Assembly (NCBI GenBank): GCA_032209605.1
Contig: JASFXZ010000035.1
Coordinates: 2,485,001 to 2,549,000 of the forward strand
Length of the DNA stretch: 64,000 nt
Source of the DNA: Mactromeris polynyma
Taxonomy: Eukaryota; Mollusca; Bivalvia; Venerida; Mactridae
Direction: 5' to 3'
In this document: piece by piece, positions 36,101 to 48,100 of the stretch
Numbering within the stretch: the first letter of the stretch is position 1
Layout: every line of letters begins with the position of its first letter
Notes under the pieces: generated by a model
Told to the model about the DNA's origin: nothing
What the model saw: the letters and a program-made list of their open reading frames with translations, nothing else
Databases searched by the model: none
Translations under genes and position numbers: made by a program

Positions 36101-39100
36101 AGCAATTATGATGACGATAATTGAGCGTTTTGACATGATAAATGGCTCGTTTTATTCATTATTATTTCACTTTTATTATTCCCATGTAATTTTTCACCTC
36201 CAAATATGAAGATCTTGCGAAGTATTGTATCATTCGGATGAAAAATAGTCTATTCCATCAATTTTATTTTCAAATTTATCAAATGGTCTGGTTTCTTATG
36301 TAATACTAAATTGGGGCGATTTGACAGTATAGTTTAGAAGATGTATAAATTACAATGCGAAAATAATCACACCCTATTAAAAGAGACATATTTCTTGTCA
36401 AGCATCTGTCATTTTGCGTCATTTAGTGAGAAAAATTCTACAGTGTATGCCTACACTGTCCTACAAACGATTTCTGCTCAGCATATCGTATTCTGTGTTT
36501 GACGTGACTAACGGTATTGTGTGTCTTGCAGTCATTGCGCGAATATTGCTTTTTCCCTCTCGTTTGATGCGTCAGTTAAACAAATCGCAATTTGTTTGTC
36601 CATCTATGATAATAAACAATTAAAGTGTGTAAACTTGTGACCGATGTGTCCAGTGAAATGATGTGAATGCAGTGTAGCAAGTTAGTTTTGAACATGTACA
36701 TGTATTAGTCTATGCATTGTATAGCAAATATTTGACCTGTTTAGATAGAAATCGAAATATACATATAAAAGTACATAAAATATTGTGTTTCTTTATTATA
36801 GTGTCACCTCTATTGAAATGGCCAGCCAGTTCTGACTATGAGACACCTTCTTTCTGAGCACATTTACTTCCCGAAGCCTATTCTTTAGTGCCAGGCACCA
36901 GGCAAGTAGGCGCACGGTAACCATGATTTAACTAGCTGGCGGCTCACCAACCAGCCATATCAGAACAGACCCCTACCGGGGTTGGAACCTTCAACCTCCC
37001 GCTCCCAAGGCGGATGCCTTAACCATTCGGCCACGGGAGAAGGTATGTAGGAAGTTATTTCAATCAATCAGTAATTATATATATTAAGTCTGTAACACCA
37101 TGAACATGTTAAACACTGAAGCGTTACATGTTGTGGAATGTCGCCTCCAAGAGCTTGGATTTGTATGGGATAGGAAACACAGACCAATTAAACGAATGAC
37201 TTGTGATTTTTGGCGATATAGACTGTTAACGAGCTTATCATACATGTTTTCAAGTGTACAATTGTAAAGGTTAAAGTGACCCCTAAGATGTTTGGTCTGA
37301 AGGCTCCTATGACGATAGCCCCTATCATTAAAGCAACTGTGACTAAACCACGGTGCCAATGAAACAAACTCGAAAGCATGATGTTTAAAGGACATTTGTA
37401 TAGACGTCGTCGTTTCAGTACTCGGGATATTAGGAGTATAACTGCCAGCTACATTTCGGTAAATAATAACTGCTCCTATCACAATGTGAAGTAACGACTT
37501 ACCTTCTGGGAACTGAACATGCAGGATCAAACTGATCATCCCAATTATCTCGATAATTCTGTCCAAGACGTAACGGCTCCAATCTACAACAAACATACAA
37601 AGTGTTCATATATATAGGTAGGCAATGAGTCTATCCAGAGATGGGACATTGGTTGTATACACAACGAAATCAGGAGTGCTAAACCTGCTAGAATCTGATA
37701 CTGACAAGGACACACACAGTTGAAGTGTATAGAGCTGTTTTTTTTATATCAAAGCTGAATAAACATGAACATTAAAATCGAAAATTGACATATCTAAAAT
37801 ACCATTCATAAAAGAAATACCAATGGATGGAGTAGTTCGACAATTGTAAACAATTAAGACAAATAGTCTTTCCTCGGACCATGTAGACTAAGAAGGGATA
37901 TTGGTGTGCGCAGTATAAACAGTAATTTCAAGACACAACTTCAGATGCAAGACAACTGAATATTTCGTGCCCATGTAAACAAAGAACTAACAATGAATAA
38001 GTTCAATATTGAACGATACGAACATCTTTAGAGATAAGTTATTCTGAGTGTTTTCACTTACAAGGTATTTAAGTAAAGAATACAATGTATGTAAAATAAC
38101 GGTAACAATTAATTCTGCTGATTTTATTGAGATGCCAGTCTGCTATCTTTTAATGTATCAAGAGATAATGACTGACAATGAATCTAGCGTGAGATAGGAT
38201 AAGACTTAAACATTAACAAGAGATATTAAGAGACAAACAGTGTAAACATTAAGTACAACCACCAACTCAAATGTCTGCAGTTCTAATAGAGGAATCTGCC
38301 GAAGACAACGAAACTAATGTGTGAACACGGAAGGAAATGCGGAAGACGGAAGATATACAGAAACTGTGATGTTTACTTACGATTGTGTTGATATAATGGA
38401 GACTTGTTCATCAGGAACCTTTCTACGAGCACCAGGGCTGCTTTTAGCCGACAATCTGTGAAAAAAAACCGGTTTAAAGTTATTGCGTAAAAGTTGATAC
38501 TTCGCCATACGTGATGGCTAACGTATATGGCATTGAACAAAGAAAGTTTAAGCATTTTAAGTATAACGTAAAAAAAGAGAAAATTGAAAATAATTAGAAC
38601 GAAATATTAAGACGTTACAGGGAACACCTCATGTACAAAGACAATGCCTCAGACCGCAGGGTAACATCGATTTACAAAACATTAGGGACTGAGGAGGTGC
38701 AATGGTGAACATGTATGGGATTATGGGTGCAAGGAACGGTCTGGCCGACCATCGAAAACAAGCACAAATTAGGGGGATTACAAAGGGGGCGAATACCCGT
38801 AGTTCGGCGCGTAAAGTGTCTGCTTTTGTTCGGCAAGGTGGGGAAATCGTTTTATCCACTGGAAGACATATTATTTTAATGTAATAACTAGATATTGATG
38901 CAGCATTTTCGTTATTATTTATTCTAAAAAATATTTCTTGCTATAATTTTGTAAAGTCTACAGGTTAAATCTTACCTATCGTCACTGGTAAACATCGCTG
39001 GTTGAAACCGTCCAAGCATTTGACCAGATTTCGATAATTTCGTGTAGTGTGAATTCTTTCCTGCCATAGTTTCGTCCGATTCACCGGAAGAAGATCCACT

Positions 39101-42100
39101 TCCGCTTGAACTTTTTGTCCTATCACCGGATAAGTCCGACCAGTCTGTGACAGGCGTGCTTCCGGTAGACTGTGAACAGTCTTGACTAGATGAGTGTCCG
39201 AGACCAATAGACTGTGATGATAAATCGGAACCGAGGTTTGCAAAACCACTGAAAAGATAAATAAATTACCAAAATAATCGACAGTTAATAAGAGAAGTGA
39301 ATATACATACTTGTATTAGTAAAATTTCATATACGAGGATTACATTGGAAAAATTGTATATATGTAAATGTTGATGTTGAATTTAATATCAACCGTTATA
39401 TCATAGATTTATTACCCTGATGACTTCAAAAGAAATGCTTGTAACCATTCGTAAGGTGACCAAAATAGGCCACTAATTTACGAGTTACCCGCATCCAATT
39501 TGTAACAAGACATGTTATATACTAAAATGTATGTTAAAGTCTAACATAAATGGCGGCGAATTGAGGAATCCAAGATGGCTTCCAAGATGGCCGCCAAAAT
39601 TAAAATGCTTTAAAACCTAAACAATAAAAAAAAACTTACAACAAATTCTGAATAAATTATAAATTAATTCATAAAAAGGGCTAACATCCCACCTACATGG
39701 AGAGAAGTTGCCTGAGAAGTGTGAAGAACAAGGAAAATAAATGCATAATCAATAACAATAGCAAAAATGAACACAGTATAGTATGGCGCGTGAAAATGGT
39801 GAAATTTGAAGAATGTTTAAATGGGATTTTAATTGCTTAATGTGATAACACCATCAATGGTTGTGAATCATATATCCAAAACTAACAATGTTAATGTCAT
39901 ATCTCTTTTATATACTGCAATAGCTGTGCGGGACTTACGTGCGTAATATTTACACATCATGTTTTTTACTGTGTGATATACAACTCGCATTCCCACGCGA
40001 TGTGTGATTGACATAAAATCAGCTAGAGATTAAATTACCAAATATTTTTGGTCAAAATTGCCGAGGAGGTTTTTATATTGACACCGACGATATCATTTGA
40101 ATCAATATAGACCCGAATTAATACCAAACTTCGATGAAAAAAAAATACAAAAAGATCATTCCTTCAAGGTGATTATTAGTTTTAAGCCTTTTGGTAACAT
40201 TTAAAAACGAAATGTCTACATAACTGGGGTGGTAGGAAAAATATCAATCAATATATCAATCATCCGGGCGTATTGTATCGCCTGTCAGTCTGTCAGACTT
40301 TTTGGACAATTAATGAGTTTTATAATTAATAGTTGAGAGTTCTTTAAAGTGATGCATATCATATCATATCTGCTCATGTACGAGAGTAGTCATGCAGAAA
40401 AAACGAGAACACGTGTTAAGAATACATCTATGTTGAATTTCTCAATTACCGGTGTATTAAGTTTTTTATTCAGTCGTAAAAGAAAAATATGTTTGTTTCA
40501 GTTCCCGACCTACCCTTTTTTTCCGCGACCCTTGAACATTTTTTGACGTGTTAACTGTTTTTCTTTATTGAGGTTGAATAAAGACCAAAACAGTGAAAAT
40601 GGACTTGAAACTTGTATTCTTATTTTTGAGATGGTCTTATTATTGAGGTGGTCTTTGAAAATATGTATCCATCCAGCAGTTTCGTCTTTACAATTGTAAG
40701 GATGTGAGTATCAAATAATTTTCCTCAATTCACGTGCATCATAAAAATATCAGTCTGAAATATGGAATAAAAATATGATTTGAAATATTGAATTTTTATT
40801 ATCAATTTTCAAAACTGGTAAAAACTGCAACCAGCTGATACTGTTACATACAGTTTCTAAAAAAAACTGCTGGATACATCTACTGTTGATTTTGATAACA
40901 ATAAGAGATTACATTTATATTTCAAATGAATTAAACAATAACAAAAAATCAATGTAAATTTGTCAACATCACGTTTATTATTTCAGATATCTTTGTTATA
41001 ATGTCGTCGGAAAGATTCTCAAAATACTGAATGGCGGATCAGTTCTTTTGACCAGTACAAGACTAGTCTAGAAATACTCGTCGAAAGAGTAGATATTGTT
41101 TGTATCCTTGTTTCGTAAGTTTTTATCAAGGAGTAACAAAAATTTCAAATAAGTTTGAGTTTTAAAGATGTATGTGGCTCATCTGAACATAAATTGTTTG
41201 AATTGGATTTCTCCAGTATTGTTGTTACATTGGCTAAAACATCTCTAATAAGAACCATTGCGATGTATTTATAACCGTTGAAAAAAGTTTTTTTAACATA
41301 TTACTAACATACAAAACTTATAAGACAAAAAATAGCCTGATTGTTAAAAAAACAGAAGTTTTTTATTTTATAATGTACGAACATCTTTCTTCAACACATT
41401 ATGAGTTCTTTCTTTGTTAATGCATATTTATTGATTAATTAACTGTAGGAAATAAGTTTAGGTAAACAAATGAACATAAAATTAGCTTAATTTCACTTTA
41501 ATGAAGCAAGTAAAGTGTTACGTAGGAAACGTTACAAGACATGGTTTATTTTCTGCTCCGTTTCAACTTATATTCAAGATCAATCAAGACAATTAACGAT
41601 AGATCAAAGTCTCATTATATGCTTCTGGATTTTTGATTTTTTGCGCATGAAATTAATTTCATGCTAATGTAAATTGTCACAAATGTTGCGTTGATTATGA
41701 ATTAGAATTTAATATACAAAAACGTCTCCACCACAATAATCGGCTTACCGTTATAACCAACAATCTAGGTACAAATATAGCCTCAGCATCGTCAGTCGAG
41801 ACTTTCAAAGCCTCGGTGACTAAGCTGAACTAAATTCTACAAATTGGGGGATGGGGGGGGGGGGTAAATGCGCACCTAAGTCATGGCAGATTAATCAGTT
41901 TGTTGATTGTGGCCATTATCCGGCAGAAGCAGAAGAATACGAGTAATATTACACAAAACATTTAGAAAATTAATCGAGTCTCGGAGGCGTGACTAACTCA
42001 GATTTTATCTTTCCTAGCGTAACGAATGATGTATAACGGACAAAATTTACAACAATATCAAACCCATCATTAACGAAGACAAGAAATGTATGTAAAGTAT

Positions 42101-45100
42101 TCTGAACGAAATATTAAGACAATAATTGGCTATGATTGAATAAATTTTACGGTACGATCTTGTAATCAAAGAAATTTACGGGACGAAATTAATTTAAAAT
42201 GGAAACTTCGAATGACATTTACTTGACGAAATTGAGAATTAAATGACGTTTCCAGGACAAAAGTTGGGAAAATACAGAAAACGTCATTCGGAAAATTTAC
42301 TTTAATACTGAATGGCTTAAAGGTAGTTATAATTGAACAGTGTGTTTTCAAGGAGTATAATAAAAGCGAATAATTGAAGCAAATAAAGGCCCCATTAGGA
42401 AACAATCTTCCCCGTTTACTGGGCTATACTTGACCACATACATGAACTATTCTAAACATTTATTCCTTTCCTTGTCATTATTTTCATTAAAATATTTGTT
42501 ATTAGTTCTTTCTTTTTTAGTATCTTACTATGATGAAACATGTGAACATCTATAATACAAATAACGCAGCCCTATATCGTCAAAGTCCCGGATGTTAAGT
42601 CACCATACCCTGTACTTATAGTTAGACGGCCTATACAGTGGAGAGAATTTCAATAAACTCGTGCTTGTAAGTCTATCCACTTGTCTATTACATGCACTGC
42701 GTAATCTTGTCATTTACTGTATATTACATGACAATTTAAAGTAATTCTAGGTGTTGTCTTAGTGTATTATATGTACCTAGTTTTTTATTTTGTTTTCCAC
42801 AAGATTAGCGCTCTCTGTATAGTTCTCTGCAATACTAGTTTTAGTTTAATTGCATATTTTATTGCATTTATTTTAACTACAAATGGATTGGGCACACGTT
42901 ATCGCAACATTATTGAAGCCATCGCCCAGAACATTTACATGATCATGGCAACTGCAAGAAAATATGACAGATAAATATATTTATTAAAGTTTGTTTTAAA
43001 CAGAAAAGGGAACGGTGGTATTAGCAGTAAAAACATGATATAACTATTTCCATTTGGTGTGTAGAATATAAATTAAACATCACATATGCATAATATTATA
43101 GAATTTACTCGGTAATGTTAAAAACGTATTCAGTGTTTTATTCGGAACTCTTCGAATAACGAGGTATAGTTGCACTAAAATATTTGCATAATATGATATA
43201 AATGCGATGATGATACGTGTATCATACAATAAGATGATTAATTGATTGTACGCAATGTGCTTGTAATTTACGTTACTTGTTATCTGAATAAATTATAGAC
43301 AATCGGTGTAAATGCTTAAAAAAAATTTTTTTTAAATGCAAAAATTGTATCACCACAGACGTCTAAATCCAATACATCTTAAGTATAATAAATGCCATCT
43401 TAAATGCGATCAATTTGGGTAACGTTAATGTAGAATAATGTGCCGTTAATATGACAAAATGTGAGTTTTATTTATAATGAATAGTGTTAAACGATTTGAC
43501 ACTAACCACCTGTTTTGGGGACATGATTAAAAGAGCGAATCCGTGCGTATTTACTTTATGGTACTCATGTAATATTATATAACTATCTTATTTATTTTTT
43601 ACGTAAAATTAATGCTTAAACCAATGAATAAATGAACATTAATATAATTCATTTAAATAAATTAACAAAACTAAACGCATAATTAATTAATGCCACACGA
43701 TCGTATCCATAATTATTTTATTTTTTCCTAAAATTCTAGACACTGATACATTTCGTGTTTTTTTATTTTTTTTTAGGCAGAGAGTGTGAATGTTTTAGTG
43801 CAATAGTGTCGTAATTTTCATGTGTGCGGTTACCATAAATAATTCGCAATAGACGTGATGATAATTACATGTTACGTGCGTGTATTTTAACAGTTCTTCA
43901 TGCAACAAAATTAAAACCAGCCCCCAACTTGTAAGCATAAAGGTACTGTCATGATGTTAACTAAGTCGTACATTTTCGTTTCATGTTACGTAAATTAATT
44001 TCGACATCGTTGGCTCATTTTGATATGCGTGTTGTTTCTTAACAAGCGAACAACAATAAAACATCATAAACAAGTCTGTATCTGACAAGCAAACACTAGT
44101 TTACAACACCTACAAGTTGCTTAGCATGATTAACAACCGAGTCATTTGAGAAATTCCCGTATAAATAAAGGTACGGCAACTTATGTGTTTTTAACTTCAC
44201 CGCGCATGCGCATTACCATAATTCTGTGTAATAAAGGAACGGAACCGTTTGTGTTTTAAACATCACCGCGAATGCGCATGCATCATATTGCTGCAAAAAT
44301 GTAATGCAAAGTCACTTATTGTGCATTCAATATCGTAACTGATGCTAATTCTTTACCGAATCAACTTAAAATCAACAGACGGACAATTTTAATGGACTGT
44401 GGAAAGTAGTAAACAAACTGATATTTAAATTTGAAAAACATTTTCAAACATAAAACCATTTTGTAATGCCGCCAGCGTGCATGCACTATGAAACACGGCG
44501 GTTGCAATTAAAATGTAGTCTACGGCACCACCCTGACTGTTATATCTGCAGTGCAAAACATTCTTCAACAAAAATCCAAAATAATAAATGCTGAAACGGA
44601 TTGTTTTTATCACATATAATTCATTATAGACATCAGTCACATTAGAAGGATTTATTTTGTAAAAATGGCGCAGATGTGAGGGTTGCCGAAGACAAACGTG
44701 TGTTGTTAAGTATTAACTAATCGTGTAATTAACATTATTAATATAGTTAATTGTTTTGGTTTATTTTTTGAAAAGTATGAATCATTTTAGCGCAAGATAA
44801 TTTTGAGTGATGCTCAACTAAAGAAATAAAACGTACAACACAACTTTGCTGACAATAACAAACTAAGCAACACCCAGCCCATCCCTCAAGGTCACGTCTC
44901 CAGTTCACGAAATAATGTAAATTGCTACTCAAACTCAGCATCAAAGTATTTCATCCCATTTTCGAGAAAGTTTGGTTTTATTGCATATATTGCATTATTT
45001 TTAAACTCGCATGTTCCATCGCTTAAAAAAGACATTTAATAGAAGACTATAGAGTTGAGTTCAATAATGAGTAAATTTTGAGTTCTGAGTGCCGAGTACT

Positions 45101-48100
45101 GGCTTCATTCTAGGATCCTGAATGTCGCAAAAAATCAATATTTACAAGAGACCTCTTCAGTTTTAATGAAAATAAGTATTGAAGAATAACATAATTGTAT
45201 AATTATAGTTAAATTTCTAGACATTAAAACGTAACTGACATACAATGCTGTATGGATTAACTCTCCGTTACCAACATTATAACAATGTTTTCCAGGGGAG
45301 TATCCACAAACATCTTAAGACAGAAACTCAGAATGAGACTGTAAACATGTTACATGTTCTTTTTTCTCCTATGTTGTTATTAAAGCATATATTTTAATAA
45401 ACAAGTATTCAGACAAAACTTCGTTTGTTTAGATTTAAAGAATACGAAATGCTGGTAAATACAAATTTTGCAAATTTAAAAGAGAGATAATAAGTTGCTA
45501 CAGGGAACGCCACATACATAAGACAGTGCCTCCCAACACAGACCGCCGGGAAAACAACAATCCACAAAACATAAGGCACTTAAGGAGGTTAAAGGGTACA
45601 TTCGTTATGGAAAAGAGGCGCAAGGAATGGTCTGGCAGACCATAAGGAATAACTAGGATAATCAAAGAGGGCAAACAGTGAGGGGGTGATTATTGGATGG
45701 AAAAGATAACAGGACAAGTCAAGTCTGAGTTTTAGTCTTAATATGTTGTGCATAAGGCCCCATATGCATGAATATAACAGTTTGTAAACAAGGGATGACT
45801 ACAAATTTCGTAGACTATTTTCCACTACTTTTGTTATTAATTGTTAACAATTTACAAAAACGTTGTAGCATATGTTAGAGTCATTTAACACCATCCCTCG
45901 TACTCTTATGTTGAACGTTTTTGTCAGCTAAGATTTCCTAATTACCAAAAAAATGGCCTGTTTATACTTTCGAAATATCAAAACTCTTACACCTAGACAA
46001 CAGTAACGCAAATTTCAAAAGTAACGTAAATTTTACGAGAGGCAATTAAAAGACGCACGCCCAGGAATTTTGTACTTTGCATTATTTGATTAATGGTTAT
46101 AATTATTTGAAGGCGTCGGTAATGGCATTCTATCGGTCAACTTAATATTTTGGTGTATTTAATAGCATGCAAAATGTTTATAATGAAAAATGAATCACAA
46201 CTAAATCATTATTAAACAATCAGTAATACGTTGACTCATCAAATAATTAATTATCCATTCAAATAAATGTGAATGGTAGTACGTCAAAGTGTAACCATGA
46301 TTGAACTATGCTCATTTTTTCATAGTGCAAGTCATTAGTTTTAATGTAGAACAGTTTATTAGTAGTCTCGGGAGTTAAATTGAACAGCTTATTAGCTGTC
46401 TCGGGAGTAAAATAGAACGGCTTATTAGCAATCTCGGGTGTATATTAGAACAGCTTATTAGCAGTTTCGAGAGTATAATAGAACAGCTTATTAGCTGTCT
46501 TGGGAGTAAAATAGAACGGCTTATTAGCTGTCTTGGGACTATAGTAGAACAGTTTTTTTGCTGTCTTGGGAGTATAATAAGACAGCTTACTTGCTGTCTT
46601 TGGAGTAAAATAGAACAGCTTATTAGCTGTATTGGGAGTAAAATAGTACAGCTTATTAGCTGTCTTGGGAGTAAAATAGTACAGCTTATTAGCAGTCTTG
46701 GGAGTATAATAGAACAACTTATTAGCTGTATTTGGAGTGTAATAGAACAGCTTTTAAGCTGTCACGGCAGTATAAGACATTTAACTTCTTACTTTCTTCT
46801 AAGAAATTTCGTTGTCTATGAAGAACTCTGGGCATACAATGTTGAACGTGACAATTTCTGACACGAAAACGCATATGAAAAAATGTTTTTGATGTCACGA
46901 AACCTTATGTCATTCCATACGAATTGTCAAAATGATAACTTACAAAGTCTTCTCCGATCTAATAAGTTTTGATGACTAAAATCAGCTACTTTCGATTAGA
47001 AAAATGTCAAAATCGAATTTAAGGAAGATTGTTTTCGGCCTATTACGAAATGAAATTTAGAAGGATTGAAATCACTATATATTCATATAAGAAGAAAGCA
47101 AAAAAAATGCCATATTACCTAAACAAACGCAAGTCGATGCCATCAATGATTCAATGCATTTCCAAGGGGGCCCTTCCCCGCCCCCCCCCCCAGTCGGCTA
47201 TTTTTTACCTTTTTCTATTCCTAATATAAATTATATCCACTCATTAGGTCTTAAGGTTGCTATTCTTTTAGCACTTTTAAATACATTTTATTTTAATGAT
47301 CGATTTCCGCTTGTATTCTACCAGTATAGCGGAAGCAAGTGCAATAAAATGTGGGCCCCCTGTTGTGCTCATTGGCATAGAGACCGTCTAGAAGACATCG
47401 AATGCTTTACACTCTCCTTCATCCAGGCGCTTTCAATTTCCTAATCACGTATACACTCGGCAACAAAATTTCTAATTGGTCACTTCATATTTATTGAAGA
47501 GACCATACCATATATATCCGTTTTATGATATTTTAAGTTTAGGGTTATTAGTGTTGAACTGTCGTAAAATTCACGTGAGAATCAATATGGATTAATGTAT
47601 TATGAACAGTTGTACAAGTGACCAATTAGAAATTTTGCTGAGTGATATATATATACGAATATGTTAAAAGCGTCTGTAAAACACAGATTATTGAGCATCA
47701 TACGTCACAGAAGTGACTTCTGTAGGCATAATGTCAATTAAACTAATCTAATACTGTATGTGAATAAACGACTGATAAAATAACTTTTGTTGTAATCTAT
47801 ATGTTTGTATTAACGACAATGCTATGACATACCGGTGGCGACATCTTGATTAAATATACGTGAAATTGTGAAATTTTAAATAGTGACTGTCATGGTGTCT
47901 CGTTTTAAGGTAGGAACTGGTGAATGGCACCACCAGTCCTCCGCATTCTCGACAGCTCTCGGGCATTTCCGTACCACTTCGTTACTCGGATAACACCCTC
48001 TAGTGTATGTAAGACGTAGTTGGCCGAGGATTTCCGAATGCAGTCCTCCGTACATCGCTAAGCCAGAATGTATAAGGTGTAAGGGAAAGAAATCTTACTA

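Larger units (their letters stand above)
32305..37502 (-). other. Gene B intron 4 (5.2 kb)
   Basis: It contains a ~100-bp direct repeat (32670-32770 and 34978-35078) with a CRE palindrome in each, R1 (33830-34050), tRNA-like DNA (35085-35165), R3 (35174-35500), a 26-bp A-box array (35635-35842) and a SINE (36830-37043). A perfect NRF1-type palindrome TGCGCATGCGCA is at ~33508. Short frames in it lack splice support. Confidence 0.55.

Noticed and set aside
36965..37043. tRNA-Pro gene (minus)
   Set aside because: Good partial cloverleaf, but continuous with a SINE body.
37084..37502. Read-through of gene B exon 4 as a longer coding frame
   Set aside because: A clean donor (AAG/GTAAGT) ends the exon and the next exon joins in frame; the rest is intron.
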